Shown here: one piece after another, positions 1 through 9,813 of the stretch
Numbering within the stretch: position 1 is the first letter of the stretch
Layout: every line of letters begins with the position of its first letter
DNA from: Rhodobacterales bacterium
GTDB lineage: Bacteria; Pseudomonadota; Alphaproteobacteria; Rhodobacterales; Rhodobacteraceae
Reading direction: 5' to 3'
DNA: 64,000 nt
Assembly: GCA_009993005.1 (NCBI GenBank)
Contig: JAACUH010000071.1
Coordinates: 1-64,000 of the forward strand
Position numbers and translations under genes: made by a program
The notes under the pieces: generated by a model
What the model saw: the letters and a program-made list of their open reading frames with translations, nothing else
Told to the model about the DNA's origin: nothing
Database searches by the model: none

Positions 1-1372
1 CGTCATGGGTCGCGTCAGGGGCCGCCACGGGGGCCATGACGGGGGGCAGGACGGGGGCCACAACAGGGGTCGCGGTTTCGATCACAGCGGCCGGCGCGGC
101 GGCCTCGCGCGCGGGGCGGTGTGACCGGCTGCGGGGCGTGCGTGTCTCGGCGGCGCGGGTGGGGGCCTCGGCTGCCTCCTCCGTTGTGGCGGCCAGGTGG
201 CCCAGCGGGTTGGGCAGGCGCGGGATGGTATTCTGCACCAGCCGTTCGATCGCATCGAGGTTCTTCTCGTCGCGCGGGCTGCAGATCATCATCGTGGCGC
301 CCTTGCGCCCGGCGCGGCCGGTGCGGCCGATGCGGTGGACGTAATCCTCGGCATGGCTCGGCACGTCGAAGTTGAACACATGGCTCACCGCCGGAATGTC
401 GAGCCCGCGCGCGGCCACATCGGAGGCGATCAGGAATTGCACCGTGCCGGCGCGGAACCCGTCGAGCGTGCGCGTGCGTTGCGACTGGTCGAGGTCGCCA
501 TGGATCGGCTCGGCATTATAGCCGCTTTTCTTCAGGGACTTGGCGACCACATCCACATCGACCTTGCGGTTGCAAAAGACGATGGCATTGGTGCAGGCCG
601 CCCCTTCGCCGTCGATCAGCGCGCGCAGGATCGCGCGTTTCTCGGTGCCTTCGTTCTCGCGCTTGCTGGGGCGGAACATGACCACGCCCTGCGTGATGTT
701 GGCCCCGGTGGTCGCGGCGCGCGCGACCTCGATCCTGGCGGGGTTCGACAGAAAGGCATTGGTGATGCGCTCGATCTCGGGCGCCATCGTGGCGGAGAAA
801 AACAGCGTCTGCCGGGTGAAGGGCGTCAGGTTGAAGATGCGCTCGATATCGGGGATGAACCCCATGTCGAGCATCCGGTCGGCCTCGTCCACCACCATGA
901 TCTGCACGCCGGTGAGCAAGAGCTTGCCGCGTTCGAAATGGTCGAGCAGGCGGCCGGGCGTGGCGATCAGCACATCGACGCCGCGGTCGATCAGCAGGTC
1001 CTGCTCCTTGAAGCTCACACCGCCGATCAGCAGCGCCTTGGTCAGCTTGGTATGCTTGGCATAGGTGTCGAAGTTTTCGGCGACCTGTGCGGCCAGTTCC
1101 CGCGTCGGGCAGAGCACGAGGCTGCGCGGCATCCGCGCGCGGGCGCGGCCACGGCCGAGCAGGGTGATCATCGGCAGCACAAAGCTCGCCGTCTTGCCGG
1201 TGCCAGTCTGGGCGATACCCAGCACATCGCGGCCCAGCAGCGCGGGCGGGATGGCGCCGGCCTGGATCGGGGTCGGGGTCAGATAGCCGGTATCGACCAC
1301 CGCCTGCAGCACCTTGGGGTCAAGGTTGAGGTCGGTGAACTGGATCGGCTGGGTTTGGGTCGTGTCTGTCAA
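1..1372 (-). CDS. rhlE: DEAD-box ATP-dependent RNA helicase, RhlE-like (3' end beyond window)
   Basis: The reading frame is open on the minus strand to the window edge, giving 457 visible residues. Seen: Q-motif region near residues 12-37, Walker A AQTGTGKT at residues 54-61, the DEAD box (VVDEADRMLDMGF), SAT (FFSATMA) and motif VI HRIGRTGRAGRKG. Both RecA-like domains are therefore complete and only an Ala/Pro/Val-rich tail is cut off. The family unwinds short RNA duplexes in ribosome assembly or RNA turnover. The start chosen is TTG at 1372 because AAAGGG lies 6 nt upstream and no ATG fits; an in-frame TTG also exists at 1387. It is divergent from the BLUF gene. The RhlE name is by similarity of the N-terminal motif region only. 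Confidence 0.9.
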   Translation of the reverse strand, partial: MTDTTQTQPIQFTDLNLDPKVLQAVVDTGYLTPTPIQAGAIPPALLGRDVLGIAQTGTGKTASFVLPMITLLGRGRARARMPRSLVLCPTRELAAQVAENFDTYAKHTKLTKALLIGGVSFKEQDLLIDRGVDVLIATPGRLLDHFERGKLLLTGVQIMVVDEADRMLDMGFIPDIERIFNLTPFTRQTLFFSATMAPEIERITNAFLSNPARIEVARAATTGANITQGVVMFRPSKRENEGTEKRAILRALIDGEGAACTNAIVFCNRKVDVDVVAKSLKKSGYNAEPIHGDLDQSQRTRTLDGFRAGTVQFLIASDVAARGLDIPAVSHVFNFDVPSHAEDYVHRIGRTGRAGRKGATMMICSPRDEKNLDAIERLVQNTIPRLPNPLGHLAATTEEAAEAPTRAAETRTPRSRSHRPAREAAAPAAVIETATPVVAPVLPPVMAPVAAPDATHD

Positions 1373-1576
1373 TGTATGCCCTTTCAATCTGCGGCTGTTG
1401 TGGCCGCGTGATGAGAGCGGCCCGTCCGGCCGGATTGCCGGGACGATGACATGGCATTGCCATACGCCCGGACTGCTGCAAGGTCAAGCAGATGGCCATT
1501 TGCGGCAGCACGCCGATGAGCCATCGACTTGGGTCATGCCCGGGGCTAGGGTCGCGGAAGTTTCAGGAGGTGGCAA

Positions 1577-1965
1577 TTGGCTGATTTGGTTCAACTCGTC
1601 TATGCGTCGCGCCCGTTCGGCTTTGACAGCGCCATATTGTCGGGGATCCTGCTGACCGCGCGGGCCAACAATGCGCGCGACGACATCACGGGCTGTCTGA
1701 TCTGCCGGGGGGACCTTTATCTGCAATTGCTCGAAGGGCCGCCTGCCGCGATCGAGGCGCTCTATGGCCAGATCCGCCGCGATGATCGCCATCTTGAGGT
1801 GCGCGAATTGCTGCGCCGCACCGTGCAAGAGCGCATGTTTCCCGGTTGGGCGATGCGCGACGACCCGGTGCAAAGCTGGATGTGGACGCAGGACGAGGTG
1901 GACGCCGGCGCCGTTGACCGCGCGTCCGAAGGCGAGATCCTCGCGATTTTTGCGCGCGTGGGCGG

Positions 1966-1969
<4 letters not shown>
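1577..1969 (+). CDS. BLUF-domain blue-light sensor protein
   Basis: A 130-residue protein that is almost only a BLUF domain, which binds FAD and senses blue light. The diagnostic residues fall where they do in short PixD-type proteins: Tyr9, Asn32 (within NNARDDITG), Gln50 (YLQLLEG), Trp91 and Met93 (GWAM). No output domain is attached, so it probably acts through a partner protein. The start is TTG at 1577, preceded by a strong AGGAGG 6 nt upstream. It converges on prfC with a 4-bp overlap of the stop codons. The partner and the response controlled cannot be read from the neighbours. Confidence 0.92.
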
Positions 1970-3561
<1,592 letters not shown>

Positions 3562-3756
3562 GCAGGGCCGTTTATCGCATAGGCTCGCGGGCGGCAATCG
3601 CTGGCTGCCGGCCCGCGCGGCGCGCAACAGAGGCAGATCCAGACGTTGTTATCCCATATCACCGCCATGGCTGCTAGGGATTGGAGCGCTGAGGTCGACC
3701 ACGACCTGATGAGTCGGGCCTTCTTTGACAGCCCCCATCACAATTGGAGTGAAGTT

Positions 3757-4371
3757 ATGAAAAGTCTGCCACTGTCTACCGCCGGCGTTCTGGCGCTCGC
3801 CGTTCTTGTTGCCGGATGCGACGGCGGGGTTGGCCCCGGCCCGGTGCCGCCCACACCGGCCGAGAGCTATCAGGCGCTCGCCAACGAGAATGCCGCGCTG
3901 CGCGTCCGCGTGGACTCTGCCCCGGTCACGCCCTCGTTCGGTCTGCCGGTCAGCGGTGTGGCGTTGTATGACGGGACCACGCTCATCAATGTGGCGACGC
4001 CGACCACGAGCATCATTTACGGCGACAGCGTTGTTCGCGCCGATTTCGGCAACAGGACGGTGACCGGCTATGCCGAGAACTTTGTCGGCCGCATCAACGG
4101 CGCCCCGGCGCGCGAATTTGCGGGCCGGCTGAACATCACCGGCGGCACCATCGTGCCGGCGCGCGACCGTGACGTTCTCGCCAATATTTCGGGTTCGCTG
4201 GTGGGCGGGCCGGACCGGCTCAACGTTTCGGGTCAGCTCGGCGGCAATTTCTACGGCAGCAATGCGCAACTGTTCGAGGCGGATATAGCCAATTCGGCGA
4301 ATATCTCGCTGAATGGCTTGCCCTACGCGCCGGGCGGACGCACCGGCCTCACGGTGCGCGGCGAACGCTAG
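3757..4371 (+). CDS. lipoprotein with TbpB-like beta-barrel motif (paralogue 1)
   Basis: A 204-residue putative lipoprotein. The ATG at 3757 gives a signal peptide with lipobox LVAGC (Cys near residue 20) followed by a Gly/Pro linker. The rest is rich in beta strands and ends with a GGNFYGSNAQ segment, like the G-F-G-P-x-A motif at the end of small TbpB-type (transferrin-binding-protein-like) beta barrels. It aligns by eye along its whole length with the next gene (shared YQAL..E..AL, YDGT..IN.ATPT.S, NFVG, SLNG/TLNG), so the two are tandem duplicates. The role is unknown; a surface or periplasmic lipoprotein is inferred. An intrinsic terminator follows at 4422. Confidence 0.75.
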   Translation: MKSLPLSTAGVLALAVLVAGCDGGVGPGPVPPTPAESYQALANENAALRVRVDSAPVTPSFGLPVSGVALYDGTTLINVATPTTSIIYGDSVVRADFGNRTVTGYAENFVGRINGAPAREFAGRLNITGGTIVPARDRDVLANISGSLVGGPDRLNVSGQLGGNFYGSNAQLFEADIANSANISLNGLPYAPGGRTGLTVRGER

Positions 4372-4421
4372 GCCGACGCCGGACGCGCTGTGCCGATCGG
4401 GCCCTGATCTGGGCCTGATCG

Positions 4422-4451
4422 GGGCCGGGCGCGTGTCGCCCGGCCCTTTTT
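4422..4451 (+). terminator. Rho-independent terminator after lipoprotein 1
   Basis: A perfect 10-bp stem, GGGCCGGGCG (4422-4431) with CGCCCGGCCC (4437-4446), closes a 5-nt loop and is followed by TTTTT. It lies about 50 bp after the stop codon, so the two lipoprotein paralogues are probably separate transcripts. Confidence 0.88.
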
Positions 4452-4749
4452 CGGCATCGGCGGCGCGGCGCTTGATCGGCTTTCCGAAACGTGCGCCATG
4501 ATGCGCGTGTAAAAAGTGTCATGGAGTGTCAGATGGTTGTGCGGCGTTCAAGGACGCTTGGTGCCTGTCCGACACGCGGCGTTCTGGCGGCCAATGCCCT
4601 GCCCGTGGCCGCCACCATCGGCGCAACAACCCCGCGGGCGATGCAATCATCATCATGGAGCGGTAAAGCGGCCCTTGACCGCTGCAAGGGTGGTCGTGCA
4701 GGTCAACCCGGATGACCTGCATCTGCCGTGAGCGTTTGTTTGGGAGTTT
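4452..4749. other. intergenic stretch without a convincing gene
   Basis: About 300 bp between the terminator of lipoprotein 1 and the start of lipoprotein 2. Several short open frames exist, but none has a good ribosome site or a recognisable product. It presumably holds the promoter of the downstream lipoprotein. Confidence 0.5.
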
Positions 4750-4755
4750 ATGCAG

Positions 4756-5376
4756 ATGACGATTGCCAGATTTGCCGGCTTCGCGATGGCCGCTCTCGCC
4801 GGTTGTGGGCCCTCTGGCCCGCGGACGGACGAAGAACGGGCCTATCAGGCGCTTTTTGACGAAACCGTGGCCCTGCGCGGCCGCTATGCCGCGGCTGTGG
4901 AGACACCGCCGGGCGATCTGCCCTCGGGCGTGCAGGTCTATGACGGCACGGCGGTGATCAATCTGGCCACGCCGACCCGCAGCGTGCTGATCGGCGATGC
5001 GCAACTTGTTGCAGGTTTCGCGACCAATGTTGTCGCCGGCAGCGCCAGCAATTTTGTCGGCACCGTGGATGGCGGGAAGGTCGCATCCTATGCCGGGTCG
5101 CTCACCATCGACGCGGGGTCCATCAATACCTCGCGCGACTTCGTGGTGCAGGGGGATGTCGGCGGCGTGCTGACCGGCGGCGGCGGCGCTCTGCCCGATG
5201 TCGTGGAGATTGACGGGCGCATCCTGGGCAATTTCCTCGGCCCCAACGCCGAGGCGATCGAGGCACATGTGCAGGACTCGACCGTATTCACCCTCAATGG
5301 CACGGCGCTGCCGGGCGGCGCGCCGGGCCCGGGCAATGGCTCTGGTAACGGCCTGTCGATCCTGGTCGAACGCTAG
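4756..5376 (+). CDS. lipoprotein with TbpB-like beta-barrel motif (paralogue 2)
   Basis: About 206 residues, paralogous to the gene at 3757. The signal peptide is short with lipobox LAGC, followed by PSGPRTDEE. The body repeats the same blocks (VYDGTAVINLATPTRS, ASNFVG, GNFLGPNAEAIEA), the last resembling the G-F-G-P-x-A signature of TbpB-type beta barrels. Two ATGs compete: 4750 (GGGAG only 3 nt away) and 4756 (GGGAG 9 nt away); the second is preferred. A Gly/Asn/Pro-rich linker precedes the final strand LSILVER, where paralogue 1 has LTVRGER. Function unknown; exposure at the cell surface is inferred. Confidence 0.73.
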   Translation: MTIARFAGFAMAALAGCGPSGPRTDEERAYQALFDETVALRGRYAAAVETPPGDLPSGVQVYDGTAVINLATPTRSVLIGDAQLVAGFATNVVAGSASNFVGTVDGGKVASYAGSLTIDAGSINTSRDFVVQGDVGGVLTGGGGALPDVVEIDGRILGNFLGPNAEAIEAHVQDSTVFTLNGTALPGGAPGPGNGSGNGLSILVER

Positions 5377-5411
5377 CTGCCCCGAAAGGCTGCGCGCATC
5401 AGGTCGCGCGG

Positions 5412-6431
5412 TCAATCCGGGCTCGACGCCTTGCGCAGCAGGTCCACGGCATCGGGCGTGGACAGCAGGCTTTCGCCGACCTCGTAATCCAGATGTGGGC
5501 GATGGGCATGCGTGCGGCGCGTGCCCGAACTGCGCGGCGCGGCCTCTGCGGGCAGCGCCGCGCGGGTGCGCGGGTCGATCAGCAGGCTTTCTGCCGCAAT
5601 CCCCTCGGCATAGATGATCTGGTGGTCATCGAACAAAAGCTGGAAGTAATCCACAAAGCCGCCATCCTGCTGATAGACGGTCGTGCCGTTGATCAGATGG
5701 CGCACCTTGACCAGCACCTCATGCCGGCCCGCGCCCAGCCGGTCGGTCCGCTGCCAGACAAAGATGCGGTGGTCGGGGCTGACCACGAGGTCGTTTTCAT
5801 TGTGCAGCGCACCGCGCGTGATGACCACCGGGGCAAAGTCGCCCACCGCGCGCAGCGTCGTCTGCCCGATCCAGCGGATCGCCTGCGGCCCGTCGTCCCG
5901 CGTCAGCACCATGTCGCCCACGCGCAAATCCTCGATCGGCACCTGCCGGCCCGAGGCGGCGGTGATCAGCGTGCCACGGGTAAAGGACACGCAAGCGACC
6001 TCGGCCAGGCGCTGTGTCGCCGCATGCCGGTCGATCCCCACAAGGCGGTAGTCGGTCCGGGGGGCGAGCGGGGCAAGCGGCAGCAGAAAGAGGCCCGCGA
6101 CCGCGCCATCCTCGACCTCGACCAGCACCAGCGCCTCGAAGGTCACGCTGTCGGGGGCCATCAGCGTGATGCAGCAATCCAGAACCACGGCATTGCCCGG
6201 CGTGCCGCGCTCGCTGCCCTGCGCGACCGAAAACGGCACCGGCCCTTCGGTCACCCGCAGCCCCAGCCGCACCCGCCGCGCATCGGGGCGCAACTGATAG
6301 ACATCGTCGAGCACAAGCTCATCCGCGAAGGAAACGGGGTCCCCTTCGGCCACGCCATCGGTGACGCAAAAGGCACCTGCCTCGTAGATCGGCAGGGTCT
6401 GTTCTGTCGGGTGGTCGGTCTTGTCCTGCAT
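5412..6431 (-). CDS. Hint (Hedgehog/intein-type) domain protein
   Basis: A 339-residue protein with an N-terminal part of unknown role (about residues 1-145) and a Hint domain from about 147. The Hint start is recognised from CVSFTRGTLITAASGR, followed by VPIEDLRVGDMVLTRDDG and the later VSPDHRIFV block. Hint domains of this type occur widely in Rhodobacterales, often in secreted proteins. Self-cleavage is possible from the Cys but is not shown. No signal peptide is evident. It ends close to the convergent lipoprotein gene. Confidence 0.82.
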   Translation of the reverse strand: MQDKTDHPTEQTLPIYEAGAFCVTDGVAEGDPVSFADELVLDDVYQLRPDARRVRLGLRVTEGPVPFSVAQGSERGTPGNAVVLDCCITLMAPDSVTFEALVLVEVEDGAVAGLFLLPLAPLAPRTDYRLVGIDRHAATQRLAEVACVSFTRGTLITAASGRQVPIEDLRVGDMVLTRDDGPQAIRWIGQTTLRAVGDFAPVVITRGALHNENDLVVSPDHRIFVWQRTDRLGAGRHEVLVKVRHLINGTTVYQQDGGFVDYFQLLFDDHQIIYAEGIAAESLLIDPRTRAALPAEAAPRSSGTRRTHAHRPHLDYEVGESLLSTPDAVDLLRKASSPD

Positions 6432-6593
6432 CGGGCCGGTCCGGTGTCAATCGTTTCGGGGCACAGGCTATCTCTGCGCCATGAACAAGGCGTCAATGTG
6501 CCCCGGCCATGACGGTGATCCTGTCCCGCGTTGCCCAGATAGGTCATGACTGATAGCACCGCAATGTATTTGGGAACCGTCGGGAGAATGGTG

Positions 6594-7373
6594 ATGGATC
6601 TGGGGATCGCAGGCAAAAGAGCACTGGTTTGCGGGGCGTCAAAGGGGCTTGGTCAGGGCTGCGCGGCGGCGCTGGCGGCGGAGGGCGTCGCTCTGGTGAT
6701 CAACGCGCGCGGCGCCACGGCACTCGAGGCGACGGCGGCCACGTTGCGCGCCGCCCATGGTGTCGCGGTGACGACGGTTGCCGCCGATGTCACCACGGCC
6801 GAGGGGCGCGCGCAGGTGCTGGCGGCGGCAGGCGACATCGACATCCTGGTGACCAATGCGGGCGGCCCGCCGCCGGGCCTGTGGTCGGACTGGTCGCGCG
6901 AGGATTTCATCCGCGCGCTCGATGCCAACATGCTCACCCCGATCGCGCTGATGCAGGCGGCGCTGCCCGGCATGATCGCGCGGCGCTGGGGGCGGGTGGT
7001 CAACATCACCTCCAGTTCGGTCAAAGCGCCGATCGCGCAGCTTGGCCTGTCCAATGCCGCGCGCACCGGGCTCACCGGCTTTGTCGCGGGCACGGCGCGG
7101 CAGGTGGCCGGGGCAGGGGTCACGATCAACAACCTGCTGCCCGGCATCCATGCGACCGACCGGGCCGATGCGCTTGACGCCGGGGTTGTGGCGGCCGAGG
7201 GGCTGACGCTCGCACAGGCGCGCGCGCGCCGCGCCGCCGGCATCCCGGCCGGGCGCTACGGCACAGCGGCCGATTTCGGCGCGACCTGCGCCTTCCTGTG
7301 CTCGCAGCATGCAGGTTACATCGTCGGGCAGAACATCCTGGCCGACGGCGGTGCGATCAACGCCACGCTCTGA
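6594..7373 (+). CDS. SDR-family oxidoreductase with atypical active site
   Basis: A 259-residue short-chain dehydrogenase/reductase. Seen: NAD(P) motif CGASKGLGQG, the NAG motif (TNAGGPPPG), the catalytic-type serines in ITSSSVK and the C-terminal GQNILADGG. The usual YxxxK is missing: the aligned segment is LGLSNAARTG, so Tyr is replaced by Ser and Lys by Arg. Such SDRs exist but their reaction cannot be assigned here. The start is ATG 6594, with GGGAG 7 nt upstream; ATG 6588 is too close to that site. The next gene is about 80 bp downstream and not obviously coupled. Confidence 0.85.
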   Translation: MDLGIAGKRALVCGASKGLGQGCAAALAAEGVALVINARGATALEATAATLRAAHGVAVTTVAADVTTAEGRAQVLAAAGDIDILVTNAGGPPPGLWSDWSREDFIRALDANMLTPIALMQAALPGMIARRWGRVVNITSSSVKAPIAQLGLSNAARTGLTGFVAGTARQVAGAGVTINNLLPGIHATDRADALDAGVVAAEGLTLAQARARRAAGIPAGRYGTAADFGATCAFLCSQHAGYIVGQNILADGGAINATL

Positions 7374-7413
7374 GGCTTGTCGCGGCGGGGCAGAGTTGCT
7401 ACCTCTCCCGATA

Positions 7414-7432
7414 CCCGATGATTTTCATCGGG
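7414..7432. promoter_or_regulatory. inverted repeat upstream of ABC ATPase gene
   Basis: CCCGATGA-TTT-TCATCGGG: perfect 8-bp arms with a 3-nt loop, 20 bp before the ATG at 7452 and 40 bp after the SDR stop. It could be an operator or an RNA hairpin. It has no poly-T tail, and its TGA-N3-TCA spacing does not fit the iron-rhodo box, so no regulator is assigned. Confidence 0.5.
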
Positions 7433-7451
7433 AAACCGGCCCGCCGCCGCC

Positions 7452-8585
7452 ATGGACATCAGAGTGACGCTGACACCCCGCCTCGAGATTTCGCACATCA
7501 CCCGCGTCTTTGACGGGCGGCGGGTGGTCGATGATGTGTCGCTGCGGGTGATGCCGGGGCAGGTGACCTGCCTGCTGGGGCCCTCGGGCTGCGGCAAATC
7601 CACCACGCTGCGCATCATCGCGGGCGTGGACATGCAGGACAGCGGCACGATCCATGTCGATGGCCGGCTGATCTGCGACACCGTCACCCGGGTGCCGCCC
7701 GAAGGGCGCGGCATCGGGCTGATGTTTCAGGATTTCGCGCTTTTCCCGCATCTGAGCGTGGCGGGAAACGTCGCCTTTGGCCTGCGCGGGCGTGGAGCTG
7801 ACGCGCAGGGGCGGGTGCGTGACCTGCTCGATCGGGTGGGGATGCTGCGCCACATCGACGCCTATCCGCACCAATTGTCAGGCGGCGAGCAGCAGCGCGT
7901 CGCGCTGGCGCGCGCGCTGGCGCCCCGGCCGCGCATCCTGCTGATGGACGAGCCGTTCTCCGGCCTCGACGATCGCCTGCGCGACGACATCCGCGACGAG
8001 ACGCTGGCGCTGCTCAAGGCCGAGGGGACGGCGGTGCTGCTGGTCACGCATGAACCCGCCGAAGCGATGCGCATGGCCGACGAGATCGCGCTGATGCGCG
8101 ACGGGCGGATCGTGCAGCAGGGCGCGCCCTACAACATCTACAACACGCCGGTGGATCGGCAGGCGGCGGCGTTTTTCAGCGATATCAACGTGATCCATGG
8201 GCGTGTGCAGGGCGCGCTGACTGAAACCGCCTTTGGCCAGTTCCTCGCCCCCGGCGTGGCCGACGGGACCGAGGTCGATATCGTGATCCGCCCGCAACAT
8301 CTGCGCATCGACTTTGACCGCCATGGCCGCGGCCCCAACCCGACCCCGGCAGAAGGGATCCCCGCGCGCGGCGTGGTCGAGCGCGCGCGCTTCATGGGGT
8401 CGGAAAGCCTGGTCGAGTTCCGCATGGATTTCGACGGCTCGCGGCTGCGCGCGCTGGTGCCTTCGGTATTCCTGCCCAAACCGGGCACGCCGCTCTGGTT
8501 GATGATCCGCCGTGACCGCTGTTTCGTCTTTCCTCATCCCGCAGCGCCTGTGGGCCGCGATGGAGCCTCCGGCGGGAGTATTTAG
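7452..8585 (+). CDS. ABC transporter ATP-binding protein, FbpC/PotA-like (orphan)
   Basis: A 377-residue ATPase with Walker A GPSGCGKST, Q-loop FQDFALF, signature LSGGEQQR, Walker B ILLMDEPFSGLD and H-loop VTHEP, plus a C-terminal TOBE-like regulatory domain (from about residue 240). The layout is that of ferric-iron (FbpC) or related importers. No permease or binding protein gene lies beside it, so it must serve components encoded elsewhere. The last codons (ASGGSI-stop) are written by a copy of the dispersed GCCTCCGGCGGGAGTATTT repeat, so the native C-terminus may have been altered by repeat insertion. Confidence 0.85.
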   Translation: MDIRVTLTPRLEISHITRVFDGRRVVDDVSLRVMPGQVTCLLGPSGCGKSTTLRIIAGVDMQDSGTIHVDGRLICDTVTRVPPEGRGIGLMFQDFALFPHLSVAGNVAFGLRGRGADAQGRVRDLLDRVGMLRHIDAYPHQLSGGEQQRVALARALAPRPRILLMDEPFSGLDDRLRDDIRDETLALLKAEGTAVLLVTHEPAEAMRMADEIALMRDGRIVQQGAPYNIYNTPVDRQAAAFFSDINVIHGRVQGALTETAFGQFLAPGVADGTEVDIVIRPQHLRIDFDRHGRGPNPTPAEGIPARGVVERARFMGSESLVEFRMDFDGSRLRALVPSVFLPKPGTPLWLMIRRDRCFVFPHPAAPVGRDGASGGSI

Positions 8586-8639
8586 AGCACAAAGAAGTCG
8601 AAGGGGCTGCTCTTCGGCTTCTTTGCGCCCCAAATACTC
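8565..8639. repeat. dispersed intergenic repeat, two facing copies between convergent genes
   Basis: The forward copy, GCCTCCGGCGGGAGTATTT then AGAGCACAAAGAAG, covers 8565-8597. A partial reverse copy (GGCTTCTTTGCGCCCC then AAATACT) covers 8617-8639. Together they form a long imperfect hairpin between the ABC ATPase stop (8585) and the WYL regulator stop (8638). A two-way terminator is likely. Confidence 0.75.
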
Positions 8640-9336
8640 ATGTCTGACCGGTGCCACCGGGCTCGGCGCTTGTGGCGAGGTAGTCCGCCAATGTCTTGCC
8701 CGGTTCGTCGAGAAAGAGTTGTGGCAGGAGTTGCAGGGTTTCGATGTGGTCAACGCGCAGCAGGACAAAGCCGTCGCGCGTCTCGCACCAGGCGGCCAGG
8801 GTCCACAGCCGGCCCCAATACTCCAGTTGCAACGGCCGCACGACCCGCTCGGAGAGGGTGCCGGCGGGATCGCGACTGGCGATGCGCAGTTTCTGGCGCA
8901 CCTTCAGCGCCGCGCGCAGGGCCGGCATATGGGCAAAGCCGCGCGCCGCATCCGAGAGCGGATAGGGTATCGGGCCGGGCATCGCGGCCGTGTTGCCGCG
9001 GTCTGCGGGCAACCCCGCGTCGATATACGCCAGCACCGCGCGCGCGGCGCGCGCCAGCTCGGCATCCTGCCTTTCGCCGACGATGGCGAGGCCCAGTTGC
9101 AGCGCCTCGAGTTCGGCCAGGGACAGGTTGAGCACCGGAAGCGTCACCGCCGCCGTCGTCTTGTAGCCCAGTCCGCGGGTGCCTTCGACGGGCAGACCCG
9201 CCCCGATCAGCCGGTCCATGTCGCGGTAGATGGTGCGCAGCGAGACGCCGAGCCGGTCTGCGAGGTCCTGCGCCCGGTGGAGCCGCCCGTCCCGCAGGAC
9301 GGTGATCAGATTTGCCAGACGGTCAGAGCGGGGCAT
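8638..9336 (-). CDS. YafY-type HTH/WYL-domain transcriptional regulator
   Basis: About 232 residues. An N-terminal HTH_11 winged helix (SDRLANLITVLRDG, DLADRLGVSLRTIYRDMDRL) is followed by a ligand-sensing WYL-type region (VRPLQLEYWGRLWTLAAWCE, FVLLRVDHIETLQ). Such proteins are DNA-binding repressors or activators that sense small molecules or nucleic acid. The start MPRSDRL at ATG 9336 fits the family; ATG 9345 is possible and neither has a strong ribosome site. It is separated from tatA by about 220 bp and is divergent from it. Its target is unknown. Confidence 0.85.
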   Translation of the reverse strand: MPRSDRLANLITVLRDGRLHRAQDLADRLGVSLRTIYRDMDRLIGAGLPVEGTRGLGYKTTAAVTLPVLNLSLAELEALQLGLAIVGERQDAELARAARAVLAYIDAGLPADRGNTAAMPGPIPYPLSDAARGFAHMPALRAALKVRQKLRIASRDPAGTLSERVVRPLQLEYWGRLWTLAAWCETRDGFVLLRVDHIETLQLLPQLFLDEPGKTLADYLATSAEPGGTGQT

Positions 9337-9559
9337 GTCAACCATTCTCGATTCGTGGAGCGGGCAGGCGGGTTGCGGGGGCTTGCGCGGCAGTCTACAG
9401 GCAACTGACAGTTTCTTGACACTAAAAACGCGCCGGGCGCCGCTCTGCACCCGGTTCTGGCGGCCTTGGTGCTTTTCGTGGGGGCCTGTGGGCTCTATCT
9501 AGGACGCATGATGCAAACGCAGACCCCCGGGTCGGGGGCGCTCGCAGAGGAGAAAGAAC

Positions 9560-9778
9560 ATGGGTTTGGGACAAATCGGGCCGATGGGCCTGTTGCTGAT
9601 CGCGGTGGTGGTGCTGGTGCTGTTCGGCCGCGGCAAGGTGTCGTCGCTGATGGGCGAAGTCGGCAAGGGCATCACCGCCTTCAAGCGCGGCGTCGATGAC
9701 GGCAAGAAGGAAGTCACCGATGAGACCGCCACGGCCGCGCGGGATGTCACCCCGTCCGAGGACAAGGACCGGGTCTGA
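9560..9778 (+). CDS. tatA: Sec-independent translocase subunit TatA
   Basis: A 72-residue membrane protein: short N-terminus with GLGQIGPMG, a single transmembrane helix (LLLIAVVVLVLFG), the FGRGK hinge, an amphipathic helix and an acidic/charged tail. It forms the pore-like assembly of the twin-arginine translocase, which exports folded proteins. AGGAGA lies 9 nt before the ATG. First gene of tatA-tatB-tatC-DUF815; a client in this window is the DUF1800 protein at 58154. Confidence 0.95.
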   Translation: MGLGQIGPMGLLLIAVVVLVLFGRGKVSSLMGEVGKGITAFKRGVDDGKKEVTDETATAARDVTPSEDKDRV

Positions 9779-9813
9779 GACCCGCCCCGCACGAGTCGTA
9801 AAGGTGCAAGGAT

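Noticed and set aside
4491-4731. Small genes in the spacer between the two lipoprotein genes
   Set aside because: Open frames overlap in two registers, with no consistent codon bias and no good ribosome site.
7414-7432. Iron-rhodo box or Fur box upstream of the ABC ATPase
   Set aside because: The palindrome has a 3-nt centre (TGA-N3-TCA) instead of TGA-N9-TCA and does not match a Fur site.
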